Below are positions 1 to 11,128 of a DNA stretch of 64,000 nucleotides, piece after piece (within the stretch, counting starts at the first letter, position 1; the number at the start of each line of letters is the position of its first letter). Below the pieces are notes generated by a model, which saw only the letters and a list, made by a program, of their open reading frames with translations, did not search any database and had not been told where the DNA came from. The DNA comes from Antedon mediterranea (Eukaryota; Echinodermata; Crinoidea; Comatulida; Antedonidae). The position numbers and the translations under genes are program-made. The stretch covers positions 30,057,795 through 30,121,794 of the forward strand of contig NC_092670.1 in assembly GCF_964355755.1 (NCBI RefSeq), written 5' to 3'.

Positions 1-858
1 TCTTTGGGCTATGTCCAATTACTACTTAGTTTAATGTTTTGCCTAGCTGTCGATTAGCCTCGACACATTTTGCATAGTGGACGTGTGTGTGAAGAAGAGT
101 GCGCGAAGGCAATCACGTGAATTGACCTAGAATCCTAGGCCTATTATTGTAGAAAGAATCGTATCGCAGTTGTTGTTCCGTGTGCACCCACAAGCGTTCT
201 TGAACATAGCCCAAAGAAAGCTTAGACCCACAAGAATAAAGAATGTGTTTAATTTGTGTACTGTATTTTTTAAATTCTGCTATCAATTATCAAACAATAT
301 GCAATGTACTCAAAGGAACTTTAAAAATGCGCGTATATGAACACATGAGATGGGAAGATTTGACCCACGAGAATAAAAAATGTATTTTTGTGTAATGTTT
401 ATTGTTTAATTTTGCTGACTTATTACTCGGATTGTGTCATACCAAAGATAGTGTAACTATTACCAAAGATAGTGTAACTATCTTTGGTCATACCTAACAC
501 ACACACACGTCACACACATCCACACAGCAACTACTAGAATAGACATGGGTTTAGAGACTAATAATTAGGCCTAATAGTATTAATGGAAACTATAATTTTA
601 ACACGTAATTCTTTAGTAATAAATTATATTAAAAACACCATAAACTAAAGGCCGATTATTTCGACAATCCACACAAAACGCCGCTATTCTTCAACAGCGG
701 AGATAGGCCTAGAATCGTACCGCACTTGTGTAAACACTTCTTGTTGCTATACGCTTGGGTGCACACGGAACAAGAAAATTTAACTGATGAATTATTCATG
801 TTTATTGTGTGACGTTTCATGAGGGGGTCCCCAACTTATGTACGAAAAAAAAAATCGC
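1..858. mobile_element. Partial fold-back (MULE-like) DNA element, left end outside window
   Basis: The segment is homologous to the complete element at 54669-56527. It ends with the same terminal sequence (rc of gcgatttttt) at 858. Bases 1-180 match 56225-56400 directly, about 190-720 match 55740-56240 in reverse complement, and about 720-858 match 56380-56527 directly, so the internal modules are in a different order and orientation from the second copy. No coding capacity is visible. The superfamily is inferred from the 9-bp target duplication of the other copy. Confidence 0.75.
441..491. repeat. 51-bp palindromic insertion
   Basis: This stretch is absent from the homologous position of the second fold-back copy (near 56010-56020). 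It holds two direct copies of accaaagatagtgtaacta, and the second forms a perfect inverted repeat (arms 462-473 and 477-488, spacer gta). The flanks repeat tcat, so it looks like a small insertion. Confidence 0.6.
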
Positions 859-1825
859 GTTCCGTTAGGACCATGAGATACTTCTGCCAATGTTGCAAAC
901 CGTCTAACGCGTCTTCCTTTTTAGGCTGAAACGGCCCACTCCGTCGCGGAAGTCAAAAGATGTATAAACTAATAATGTATTAATCATACCAATTAGAATT
1001 TATTTTTATAATTTTTTTTTTTATTTATTTCTCTCCCAATAAAATATCACTTAGAATAATAATTATACTTTTTGTAGTATATTTTATCGGACTGTTATCT
1101 ACATTTTGTTAGTCTTACAACTTTCATATCTATTAGAGGATTTTATTGGATTGTAAATTCTCTCGAATAAGCACCTCCCTATAAATGAACTCCGCCTCCT
1201 CACCTCCGCCCTACAAAGGGCTCTACCAAACCATAAACACTATACTTTAAAATGTTATTAATCATCTAAGACATTGTGAAACAAAGTAGGTTTTGTTTTA
1301 CGAATATCAAGAATTTCAATAAATGATAACCGACAGAAAACGTCGAAGCCAGAACGTCCTTCTAAAATTGTTTACTCGAGTCGAGTCATTCCGAGAACCA
1401 TCGTCTTCACTTCCTAGACGGGGAGCAAGCGAAGCGAGCTCACCTTCTAGTTATTATAATTTTCAAAAGCTATCGTGTATACTTACTAGAAGGTGAGTGT
1501 CTGAAGTAATCCAAATGGCATTGTAGCCAGATGATTTCTTTTTAACCGGTTCATTTCAGGTAACAAAGGGCAATGCATAAAATCCATGTAGTAGGGAAGT
1601 TACATCATGTAACCGTATGTACTAGTTAAATGCAGGAAACTTAATCTTAAGTTGATATGATAGTCTCTAGTGTTATGTTGTAGTATACATTGTATAGCTT
1701 ACAGTTGGATAATTTTTTTACAGTAGTAAAACAAATGTCATAATATAACGCTTTGAAAATGCATTGTTGATGTACAAAATGTGGGTTGATCCCTAGATGT
1801 TAACATTAATTACATAGGCATGGTT
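859..1825. other. Non-coding AT-rich stretch
   Basis: No gene was recognised. A short inverted pair, ctcaccttctag near 1440 and ctagaaggtgag near 1486, flanks an AT-rich segment. The region is otherwise anonymous. Confidence 0.5.
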
Positions 1826-2175
1826 TATAAACCACCCACTATTGCATTTCATCGTCCTCACAACCTTCGTGATATATTAGTCAGATCCAAATTTAATAGT
1901 GAAATTAACACTCATGACAGCCAATAATGGGCTTTTCCGCAAATCTTGCAAAACGTGTTTATTGGTTGATTATACTGAAAAATCAATTAATTGTCTAACC
2001 AAAAAACGTCCTTTATCTCATATACTGTAATATTTGTGGTACGTCGGGAAAACAAACAAAAAACTCTCCCTATGAGAATAACAACACAGATCAGCTATCA
2101 AAACATTTAAGCTTGATCAACCTGTAGCCGAACATTTTAATTCAGCTGGTCACTCAAATTGCAAATTTCAATAGA
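1826..2175 (+). pseudogene. Penelope-like element, GIY-YIG endonuclease remnant
   Basis: Across several frames the translation reads KPPTIAFHRPHNLRDILVRS, then GLFRKSCKTC, then IYCNICGTSGKQ, then IKTFKLDQPVAEHFNSAGHS. This order matches the linker and GIY-YIG region at the C terminus of Penelope-like retroelements: a PP-AFRRP-NLRD-LVR segment, a Cys pair, the Y-C-x2-C-x-K-Q core and a H-FN-GH motif. Frameshifts and an in-frame stop show it is dead. It lies far from the Penelope RT remnant at 17590-18779, so it is a separate fragment. Confidence 0.8.
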
Positions 2176-3189
2176 CCACGATGTCAAATCGAGCGACAAA
2201 ACTCGCAAAGACAAAGAATATATATACGAGTAAGAGTTAACTAGATCGTCTGGTTACAGTGCTCGATACCATTGGTAGAGCTAGATATGTATCACAATAA
2301 AAATAAAACTTGGTTACTTCATGGTACTTTATTGACTATAAATTTGTTTTGTATTCTAGCAAAGCTAACACACTCGTCGGGTAAAAAGTACAACCATAAC
2401 TGACACAACTCTACAGGGTTACATAACATGTATGGGCAGCAAGTCGGATTGTTTATTTGTTTATAATTGCCTATTGTTTGTGGTTCTGTTTGTGTTATTA
2501 ATTATAAATGTCTATGTCTACAAGTGATACCAGCTCAGTTTTGCTGTTAAGTGTGCCAAGTTTAGGATAACATATAATAATGTATTTTTCATATAGACTC
2601 AATTTACATCGCTTAGTTACATTTGAGTAAGCTTTACATTGTTTTATAATTTCATCATTTAATATTATAGTTTCTATATGTTTGCGTCTCTGAGAGTACA
2701 TATTTTTTACTTTCTGAAGCTATGAGTGTGATTTCTCTACCGCGTTTTACGTTGATTCTCTGTTAGCCCTACATACGTTTCTTGCTTGTCATTGTCCACC
2801 CTGGTCACTGTTCCTTGGTATACTATTTCTTTTGTCAAGACATTTTTTCTGAGTGGGCATTCACTCTTTACGCGGAAGTTGCAATTGTCCGTATTGTTTG
2901 GGGGTGCTATCAATATTCGGCATACAACTATAACTAAGGTTTAGTGTGTTCCTATTAAAAATCTTTCGGAGCTTATGGCCTTGTGGTAAAACACTCATCC
3001 ACTAAATGTAAAAATTTTGTTTTTAAAAAAACTTTCTTGCTGCACGGAGGATTGAACCAAATGATGTTCCTGTTTCTTAGGTTTAAACTATAACTCATGT
3101 TCATATCCACTATTTCTAAGTATTTGTTGGTATTTAGGTATTGCTGCATGAAAATTCGTTTTCTCAATGAAGACACAACAAATAGATAG
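2176..3189. other. Non-coding stretch
   Basis: AT-rich sequence with no recognisable coding region. Short ORFs here have low-complexity translations and no domain that I recognise. Confidence 0.45.
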
Positions 3190-3480
3190 ATAAGGGCTTG
3201 TCAATTTGATCTCTGGTTCGTTGAGGGGCTAGTGCTGTTCCGACGTACCACGCCGAGAGTGTTAAAGAGTCGTTATCCAATTGGGTTTGAACTATACCAT
3301 GAAAGCCCCCAGTGGCCTTTTAGTTATCAAGCAGAAGGTTTCGGGTTCGTGTCTCGTTTGGGGAGACTTTTTCCCATTCACACAGATTTCCTTATCTTAT
3401 CGTTTCAAACTAATTAATTAAATTCCAGTATATTACCGGGCGGTTTAGAATTAATGTTCTATGTCTAATGTGTTTATATA
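3190..3480 (+). repeat. Dispersed copy of the 370-bp tRNA-bearing unit
   Basis: This is homologous to 19105-19160 joined to 18779-19045. It has the same leader (tcaatttgatctctggt, ctagtgctgttcc, gttaaagagtcg), then a tRNA-like core, then the same trailer (cacagatttcctcatctt...). It diverges just after a gtttatat motif. It appears to be a single dispersed copy of the unit that is tandem at 18.8-19.2 kb. Confidence 0.75.
3305..3366 (+). pseudogene. tRNA pseudogene (deleted D/anticodon region)
   Basis: It aligns with the tRNA-like sequence at 18854-18924. The acceptor strand gccccc, the ggttcgtgtctcg T-arm and the 3' ggggag are kept. About 10 bases between the D loop and the anticodon stem are missing, so no cloverleaf can form. 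Confidence 0.6.
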
Positions 3481-3662
3481 ATATATCTGCCATATACGAG
3501 TACAGGAGAATAAAGGATGGGAAGTGATTGTAGGAGAGTGAATGAAGAGATGGAAACTGGTGGGAAGGCCTTGTGATGCATTAAACTTTACCCCCTCTGG
3601 AAGAACAGTCTTAGACTTAAGAGGGTACCCAGTATAAAGAATAAATAAACAAATAAATAAAA
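3481..3662 (+). repeat. Probable retroposon 3' end with A-rich simple tail
   Basis: The sequence ends in ataaataaacaaataaataa, an A-rich tail typical of non-LTR retroposon 3' ends. The body, with a gaagaacagtcttagactt segment, is not otherwise recognised. Confidence 0.35.
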
Positions 3663-4696
3663 AACAATATAATAACTTTATACTATTGCATTAAAATAAA
3701 TTCATTTATCACTTGTAATTTCAAATGCAAACATAGGATATAATTTATTCTGAAGTCATTGGGAATTCCCCACCTGGCTTCAAATCTAATCAGTGGCTTC
3801 ATTTTTTTCAAAATTCGAGCTATTAACAGTAAAATACAATACATAACCAAATAATTGGTGTATTATAACAATTAGATTTTCTAGTAAAGATGAGGAAATA
3901 ATAGCCTGGGTCCAGTACAAATTTTGCGAGAAAAATGTTAAGGTATTTTTTGTTTGTTTTCTGATAGAGTATACCATATAGAATGTCAGAAAAAAAGTCC
4001 CCATCCCCATCCATCCCAGGGTCTTCGGCAAAATATTTTACGGCATTTTTAAATGTAGGCCTATATAACACACACAAATGCCTATTAACAGACACAAATA
4101 CCATACATAGGGATAGGGAAACATTTTTTTTTAATGCATTGTTTTTTCCATACAATGTACAATAGGCTTACTATCTTAAAACAAAACACGAATATACATC
4201 TACTTACAGTAATTGTCCTCCTCCCCAGTCTTCCTAACATTATAATCTTGATCAGCCTATGGATAATGCAGATTCACCTATGTATTTATTTGAGGGAACT
4301 GGAATAATTCATGGGTGTTGTTTCTTGCTATCCACCAAAATAGACTGCAAATTACCGACCAGGGTGTTAAGCTTTTAGAAAGGATCAGTAGGCTATTAAG
4401 AGACATCACTTTTGGTATTATTCCTTGCACGACACCAGAGATTATCCAAACATTGATCTGAATCCTATAGTGATTTAACCGGCATTTACTCATTGTATGC
4501 ACAAGACCAAGTTACTAAGTTATTTCTGTGTTCAACTGCTCTTCATTAAATCTGTTAAAATCGTTACAACCAAACAAGCAACTTGTGAGTGCAATAGAAA
4601 GCATATAATATTAGGAACAGATGAGTCCCACTATCTGATAGCTATGCGGATCCAGGATTTTTTTTTAAATAGGGGTTTGGTGAAATGAAAATGCTG

Positions 4697-5224
4697 AACA
4701 CGGTTTGATGTTTTTTGCAATATTAAATTGACAAAGTTTTTATTATTATTATTGTTAACAAAACAAAATATAATAGGCCTGGGACCTAGCCTCGAAGAAC
4801 ATAATAATGTTGGTGTATTTTATTTATCCTTGCTATTTTTTAAATTGTAGTAGTTTCATCAAACGTTTAAACAATGTAAAAATTAATATAATTTAGTATT
4901 TTTTAATGTGATTTAGATTTTGAATAAACTTAGAATACGAACAATTAAATGTTGATTGTACACTGCATGTATGTGAACTTGTTTTATTGCCATATTTTTA
5001 ATAATTGAAAATTTAGATTTGTTTCTGTTTATCATTGAAAATCAAAGTTGATTCATTTCATTAAACAACAATAATAATAAACTAATGGATAAGAAGTGCT
5101 TCTGTTGATCGACTTCTGACTGGAATGATTTGTTATTGCGCTAGGCTTGCGGATCTAACTCGGTTTGAATGTCTTTTGCAATATTAAATTTATAAAGTTG
5201 ATTTGTATTATTATTATTAACATA
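4697..5224. repeat. Diverged direct repeat pair (4697-4757 and 5158-5224)
   Basis: Both ends read cggtttgatgt...ttttgcaatattaaatt...aaagttttattattattatt...aaca, about 460 bp apart. The sequence between is AT-rich and non-coding. This could be a diverged tandem duplication or a repeat-flanked insertion. Confidence 0.5.
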
Positions 5225-5547
5225 TAACCATACAATACCGGTAGGCCATTATTGGACAAAATATGTCATCAGAATCTATAGAAACATGTATGTTCTGAAC
5301 AATTCGACAATAAAAATAATTTCATATATACAATATTTTTAAAGTTATGCGATTTTAAGTAGTGTAAAGTTCAAAGGTCAATAATGTTAGAATCGGCCAT
5401 TTGCTGCAAAAACATGCCATTTGACTAGATATAAATGTGTAGTTTTTAAATATTTTGAGCCATATTGTGTGTCTTTTAGATTAGTGGTTGCTAAGATATG
5501 ATAAATCAAGGTCAAAGGCCAATAATGTTAGCAATAATAATAATAAC

Positions 5548-6075
5548 TAGAGGGTACTCCGAGAGTACAAACCTCCGCCTACTGTAAAATTCCCCTACAT
5601 AAAATTCCCCCAGAATATTTTTTTTTTACATTTTTTTTTATTCGTTCTAAGTGTAAATATGTTAACTGCACACTACAAAGTTGTGGATGACAGTGTGGTG
5701 TAATGGTTACGTATCCAGCCTCTCACAGTTGAGATCGCTGGTTCAAGTCCCACTGAGGGTTTTTTTTTATTATTTTTTTTTATTTATTTTTTTTTTTTGT
5801 GGACCTTGATCTTTGACCCTGACCCTTCAAAATTTAACCACAATTATATGATGTGACATTGATCATTGTGGCTAAGTTTGGTGACAATCAGATCAAAACT
5901 GTGGTCTCTAGGCAGTAAAATAGTTTTTTGTTAGTTGTGACCTTGACCTATGACCTTTCCCCCTCAAATTCGAACTCGTCCAAGCTTTTTGGGCATAGAT
6001 CATTGTGTCCAAATTTGGTTAGAATCGGATAAAAACTGTGGCCTCCAGGCTGTTCACAGACACACACAGCTAGTC
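5548..6075 (+). mobile_element. Left part of a tRNA-headed retroposon split by a LINE
   Basis: The element has a ggtactccgagagtac leader and a tRNA-like head (5691-5760). It then carries the tandem tgaccttgacctatgacc motif and the tail aaaactgtggcctccaggctgttcacagacacac, a pattern common in CR1/L2-derived invertebrate retroposons. The tail resumes at 11068 (cacacac...cctccttggcggagataat), which shows that the LINE at 6076-11067 inserted within the CA-rich tail. Confidence 0.6.
5691..5760 (+). pseudogene. tRNA-like SINE head (Glu-like, CTC)
   Basis: An A-box-like tggtgtaatgg and a B-box ggttcaagtcc are correctly spaced, and the anticodon region reads ctctcac. CAGTG pairs with CACTG at the ends, and nine T residues follow immediately as a Pol III terminator. 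T-stem pairing is poor, so this is a tRNA-derived promoter head rather than a working tRNA. Confidence 0.5.
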
Positions 6076-6784
6076 TGTATCAATGATGCATTCTCAGATG
6101 AAGCTTGCCTGGAATATGGTGTACCACAGGGGTCAGTAATTGGGCCTGGCCAGTTTTCCATTTATACGCTCCCCTTGGTGACATTATTCGCAAACACAGT
6201 CTACATTTCCATTTCTATGCAGATGATACACAGATTTATGTGTCAGTAAATCCAGTGCAAAGGGATGTTGCTGCAGCAATCAGTAAGATGGAAGCCTGTA
6301 TAGAAGATGTTCGCAATTGGATGACAACAAATTACCTAAAGTTGAATGATGGAAAGACAGAGTTTATTATCGTCGGGTCTAAATGTAACATCTCCAAAAT
6401 CAACATCACACATATCAGAATCGGAAACTCTAACATCGCTCCCTCATCGGTGGTCCGGAATCTGGGAATCATGCTGGATAGTTATCTCACTATGGAAGCA
6501 CAAATAACAACTGTATCCAAAGCAGCATGCATATCGATTAGGAACCTTGGTCGTATTCGCGGTAACCTTAACAAGAAAACAGCTGAATTGATTGTACACT
6601 CATTTGTCACTTCTAAAATTGACATTGGTAATGCCTTGTTGTTTGGCATACCAAAATCTCAAATACAACGTTTGCAGCGCTTGCAAAATATGGCAGCTAG
6701 AATTGTAACTTATACAAAATCAAACGCTCACATAACTCCTGTCCTGATGGATTTGCATTGGTTGCCTGTTCAACAACGTATTAA
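6076..6784 (+). pseudogene. CR1-like LINE reverse transcriptase, 5' piece
   Basis: The reading includes GVPQGSVIGP (RT motif B) and, after a frameshift near 6165, FYADDTQIYV with the catalytic YADD. The C-terminal WLPVQQRI region follows. The order and motifs are those of the CR1/L2/Rex group of non-LTR retrotransposons. The frame is interrupted at ttaa (6781-6784) by a 3.9-kb insertion and resumes at 10698. The copy is 5'-truncated and frameshifted, so it is not active. Confidence 0.9.
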
Positions 6785-7671
6785 GAGCCATTGTCTGTAA
6801 GAATCAAAGAAATATCAAAAAAAGTGGCAGACTCAAAAAAATGGATTTCTTTCAAATTTTGCACATGGCTATATATGTGTTGAGAGAAATCAAATATGAA
6901 GTATTTGTTATTTCAAACGTATATTTCCATGGCAACGGCCAAATTTGTGTTTTTGACAAATTTTGTCCTTTTTTAAGGTTTTTTAAAATGGATATTTGCA
7001 CTACTTTGATGAACGATATTTTTGTGTTGTTCATTTAATTATAAAAAATAATTAGTGTATGCATAATAACAATGCATTGTGTACCCGTTTCAAATTTTTT
7101 TTTTTTTTGTTATTTCATACTTTGGGAGATACCATTTATTTAAAAAGGGGTGTTTTTCACTTTTTTTAAATTGTTCAATGCAACTAAACTTTACTTCACC
7201 ATAACGCCCAAAGTGGTGTATTTTTTTAGCTGATTTATTACAAATAGGTAGTTCTAATGTTTAATAATTGATTTCTAAAATAAAATACTGGGGTAAATTT
7301 AAAATCTACAAGCAGTGTTGCGAGAAACATAGGCATTTTTATATAAAAAAAAAACATGGTATATTAGTAAAAACATTTTATTTTCTTTGATTATTTGATT
7401 TGAAACTCATTGGTCAGAAAAATTCTTAATGTTTTATATAGTTCTAGTTGTGTTGTGAGAAAAAAAATTAATTTTTAATTATAGATTCTGTAATTCCCAG
7501 TTTTAATGTCATTTTATAGGTTATATCCTCTGGAAATTTGAATAAATTATCAGATCGTTGTGAATTTTAATCTTTGCAACAGATTACTCCTCTCTTATTT
7601 TGAAGCTCCTCTTTCATTTGTTTACTTCTTTTATTTGCTAACCTAAGCAGATCCCATATGCCCATCCACCA

Positions 7672-7706
7672 CCACTTTCGACTACCACCCCTCCCCACCC
7701 CCACCC
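7672..7706. repeat. C-rich polypyrimidine tract
   Basis: A run of CCACCCC/CCCCACC motifs, with a second C-rich patch near 7838-7881. It is low-complexity sequence inside the TTAA element. Confidence 0.6.
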
Positions 7707-8199
7707 CGACTATAACCACAAAAAGATAAACTGCAACACTTTGGTCGATCATCCACTATAGAGTGTCAAATGCATGCATTCAAGCACCACCCACACTGCC
7801 GCTACTATCGCCCCAATGAATAGACGGATTCAAACTCCTCCATCCAACCACCTCCCCCTTTTCTCCAAGCCCCCACCCACCCCAAGTTAAAAATTGCAAC
7901 GCAAAAGATAGGACATAAAGTTAAGTTTTTAGACCCTCGCCTTCAACCACCTAACTATTTAAAAGTCCTGGATCCACCACTTTCCCCTCCCCAAAATAGA
8001 ACCAATCAAAAGTCAATGATATACTCAGGTATGTTAATGCTACATAACAAATATTGAAGCCCTGATTTGAAATTTCATTTCATTTAAGGTCAGCATGTAA
8101 AATATCACACTTTATTATTAAATATTGGTTTTAAATTCTATATTTTTTTTACTGTGATGGTTGGATTCAGTAATAATTATTAATTAATAATTATCTGAT

Positions 8200-9700
8200 A
8201 ATTATTTAATTTCCCTTAGTTATGCATAGCAACAGTTACTATGGTAACTAAAAATGAGATATTCTTTAGATTTTGCATATTTATCTCATACAAATTTAAA
8301 TTTGTAGATTATTAGCAGGCATGCCTTATTTGCATTTTCAAATTACCGTTTCACAAGGTCATATTCGTAAGAACTTTCTTCTGTGATTATTTTTATTCAT
8401 GAAAACCCCATATTTTATTTACAGCGGCCACCTCCCTTAACGGACGCACTTTGAAAAGCCTGTTTGTTCTTCCTATCTAATTAGTGCATTTGGTGCTTAC
8501 CGTAAGCAGCTGCGAGCACCTTTTTATACTAAAAATGAGATTTTTTGTAAGCGGCCAATCGAAAAATGTGATACTTATTGCATGGACCTATGAATTAGAG
8601 GTGCATGTTTATTGTATTTCTTTATATATTAGCTTTATTTTGAAGAGGTTTTAAAAACATTACTGTGAAGAGATGAGAAAACTACACAGATTTTGACCGA
8701 CCATTTTTCATATGATAAAAGTTTTTAAAATTTGTCTGAAAATGCTAAAAAATACTAAACCACCTGATTATAAATAATAATATGCCTACAATTAGCTGGA
8801 AAATTGAGAGGCTCGTTTCGTTAAGAATATCGTATATAGCCATAATAAGTGATTTTGGCCCTTTATCGGCAGAACCTCCCGTAAGGGGTCACCGCCCGTA
8901 AGCGGCCACTTTTCCAGGTCCCGAGGGTGGCCACTTACGGGAGGTTCAACTGTATTTAACAAAACAATTATCCTTAGTTACGCATAGAAACAGGTTCTAA
9001 GATAACATAAATAATACATTTTGACATAACTTGACCCAAAAAATGACCCTTTCACAAGGTCAGACATTTTCTGGGATTCAGTAGATAAGTAAATTTGGGA
9101 AAAGGTAGTAAAGCTATGTAATCAATTGTTTGTAGTCATGAAACCCCATATTAAAAATATTGTACTTAGTTACGTATAGAAACAGTTGCTACAATACACT
9201 ATAGGTAAAATGTTGATGTCATTTGACCTCAATATGTAAAATTTTTATTTTTTCATGAAACTCCATATTTAATTTTTTTTTAAAATATCATTTGTTACGT
9301 AAACAGGTTTAAGATAACACTAAAGGTCATTTTTTTTTCACCTTTATTCAGATTCGTCAAGACTTTCTTTCTGAGATTATTAGGATTCAGTATTTAAAGT
9401 AAATTTGGCAAAAAGTAGAAATGTAAAACTATGTAGAAAAAATGTTTTTTATTTATGAAAAACCCCTTATTTTTTTTAAATTTTCGCATAGAAACAGTTA
9501 CTATGGTAAAATGTTGACCTCAAAATGAATGAATTTACAAGGTCAAGTTTGTCATTAATGGAATGCAGTAGAAGTAAAATTGAGAAACATGTACAAATGC
9601 AATCAATTCTTTGTATTTATAAAAACGCCATTTTTTACGTTTTTTAAAAATTACTTCCCTTAGTTACACATAGAAATGGTTGCTAAGGTAACACTATAGG
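8200..9700 (+). repeat. Six degenerate copies of a ~190-bp unit
   Basis: The word cttagttacgcatagaaacagttgct with variants recurs near 8214, 8973, 9163, 9291, 9486 and 9657. Most copies are followed by acaaggtcag, ggattcagtag and a catgaaaccccatattt segment. The copies are diverged and unevenly spaced, and the mariner MITE at 8422-8952 interrupts the series. The array lies wholly inside the TTAA element. Confidence 0.65.
8422..8952. mobile_element. Mariner/Tc1-type MITE
   Basis: It is flanked by TA. The right end (rc cagttgaacctcccgtaag) and the left end (cagcggccacctcccttaa) are related inverted termini, with further copies of the gcggccactt motif inside. TA duplication with short TIRs fits a Tc1/mariner-derived non-autonomous element. 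No ORF is present. Confidence 0.65.
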
Positions 9701-10693
9701 TAAAATATGAAAATTGTTGAGAATTGTTATGAACTATCTTGTAAATTTTGATCAAACATTAATAGTTGTAGTAAAGTGGGGACCTGTCCTGTTTTGCAAT
9801 CTGACCCCTTTTGACCTCAAATGACCTATTTACAAGGTCAGATTTTTTGGGAGGTCTTTCTGTATCTCTTTACACAAAATAGATTTAAAAATTTATAAAA
9901 ACCATTGACTCAATTATTTCCAAGTTTAACATTATTTTCCATCAACTAAATATTTCAATGCAAAATACTGTTTTTCTGGCAATTAATTGAAATAAACCTG
10001 GCAACACATTCTCCTATTTTATCTAAACTATTTGTATGACTCTAGTAGCAATATGACAAGCCATATATACATTTTATTATTGGATTAGCCATATTTAAAT
10101 TGTGTTTCATGTGTTTTGTTTGTTGATATTTTGTTATATTTTTTGCATTTTTCGTATTTTCCTGGCAACACAAAACATATGTACGAAATTTACCCCAGTG
10201 TTTTTTTCGTGATTATTGTTGAAAAACCTATTGACTATCAAATTAAAAAACCTCATTGATTTAAAAACACCACTTTGGAAGTTATAGGTACGTTTATGAG
10301 GTATACTTTTATAAAAAAAATATTTTTTAAAAACACCCCTTTTTAAAATAATGGTATCAACCAAACTCCATTTTGTAATTTATTTTTTTTCTACATTAAA
10401 TGGAACTCAATACATGTTGTTTACACTGCTATAAACAAAAACTGTATAATGTAAGTATTTTTGGTTAAAATAAGTATACAAGTTTGTACTTTTTCACTAT
10501 AGAAAATCTGTGAAAAATGGCAAAAACATCAAAATTTGGATAATTGACCGTTGTCATGGCAACGGAGGCTAAAAATTAAAATGAATGTTGTAGATATGCT
10601 TTTTATTGAAATGTCTAATCATGGTAAAAATTTGAGAGAAATCCATTTTTTTACATCTGCCACCAAATCTTTGATTTTTACAGACAATGGCTC

Positions 10694-10986
10694 TTAAGTA
10701 CAAACTTGCGTTGTTTGTATTCAAGATCCTAAATGACAGTGCTCCTGCTTATTTATCTGACCTTGTGGATCGTTACGAATCATCCCGCAGAGGCCTACGA
10801 TCATTGTCACAAAACCTTCTTCAAGAGCGTAGAGCGAAAAATCAGTGGGGTCAGAGATCTTTTTACGTTGCGGCCGCAAGTGTATGGAACAGCTTACCAG
10901 CAACAGTTAAATGCTCAACTAGTCTAAACAGTTTCAAGACCAACCTAAAGACGTCGCTATTCGCTGATGTTCTCGCACGTTGTTAA
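10694..10986 (+). pseudogene. CR1-like LINE reverse transcriptase, C-terminal piece
   Basis: The frame continues directly from 6780 once the TTAA insertion is removed: YKLALFVFKILNDSAPAYL, then RSFYVAAASVWNSLP, ending at the TGA/TAA-proximal stop at 10984-10986. This is the conserved C terminus after the RT domain in CR1/L2-type LINE proteins (WNSLP motif). A 3' UTR with gcgctatataagt and an (ATT)n tail follows. Confidence 0.9.
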
Positions 10987-11046
10987 TGCACAAAGCGCCA
11001 TGAGCGCCACATGGGTGGACGATACCGGCGCTATATAAGTTTTCAT

Positions 11047-11067
11047 TTATTATTATTATTATTATTA
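11047..11067 (+). repeat. (ATT)n microsatellite, LINE 3' tail
   Basis: Seven ATT repeats lie directly after gcgctatataagttttcattt. This is the usual short-repeat tail of CR1/L2-type elements and marks the 3' end of the inserted LINE. Confidence 0.8.
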
Positions 11068-11128
11068 CACACAAACACACACACAAACATACAGGGGTGA
11101 AAACATAACCTCCTTGGCGGAGATAATA
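11068..11128 (+). mobile_element. Right part of the split retroposon
   Basis: CA-rich sequence followed by gaaaacataacctccttggcggagataat, the same 3' end seen at 38440-38485. It continues the tail broken at 6075. Confidence 0.6.

Larger units (their letters stand above)
6785..10693. mobile_element. Non-autonomous TTAA-flanked DNA transposon with long inverted termini
   Basis: It is exactly flanked by TTAA (6781-6784 and 10694-10697) and interrupts a LINE ORF whose two halves join cleanly without it. The termini are inverted: gagccattgtctgtaa at the left is matched by its complement at the right, with a further 10 bases at one mismatch. Weaker inverted similarity extends over several hundred bases (for example ggggtgttttt at 7146 and 10334, tggcaacgg at 6932 and 10556). 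TTAA targeting is known for piggyBac and Kolobok, and the terminus does not start CCC as piggyBac ends usually do. No transposase ORF is visible. Confidence 0.85.

Noticed and set aside
2990-3130. Minus-strand tRNA-like B box (ggttcaatcc) followed by a T-run
   Set aside because: No A box at suitable spacing and no cloverleaf.
7567-7752. Minus-strand ORF with Gly/Trp-rich segment
   Set aside because: It is produced by the C-rich polypyrimidine tract.
7980-7998. hAT-like end tcctggatccaccact
   Set aside because: No partner end or 8-bp duplication was found nearby.
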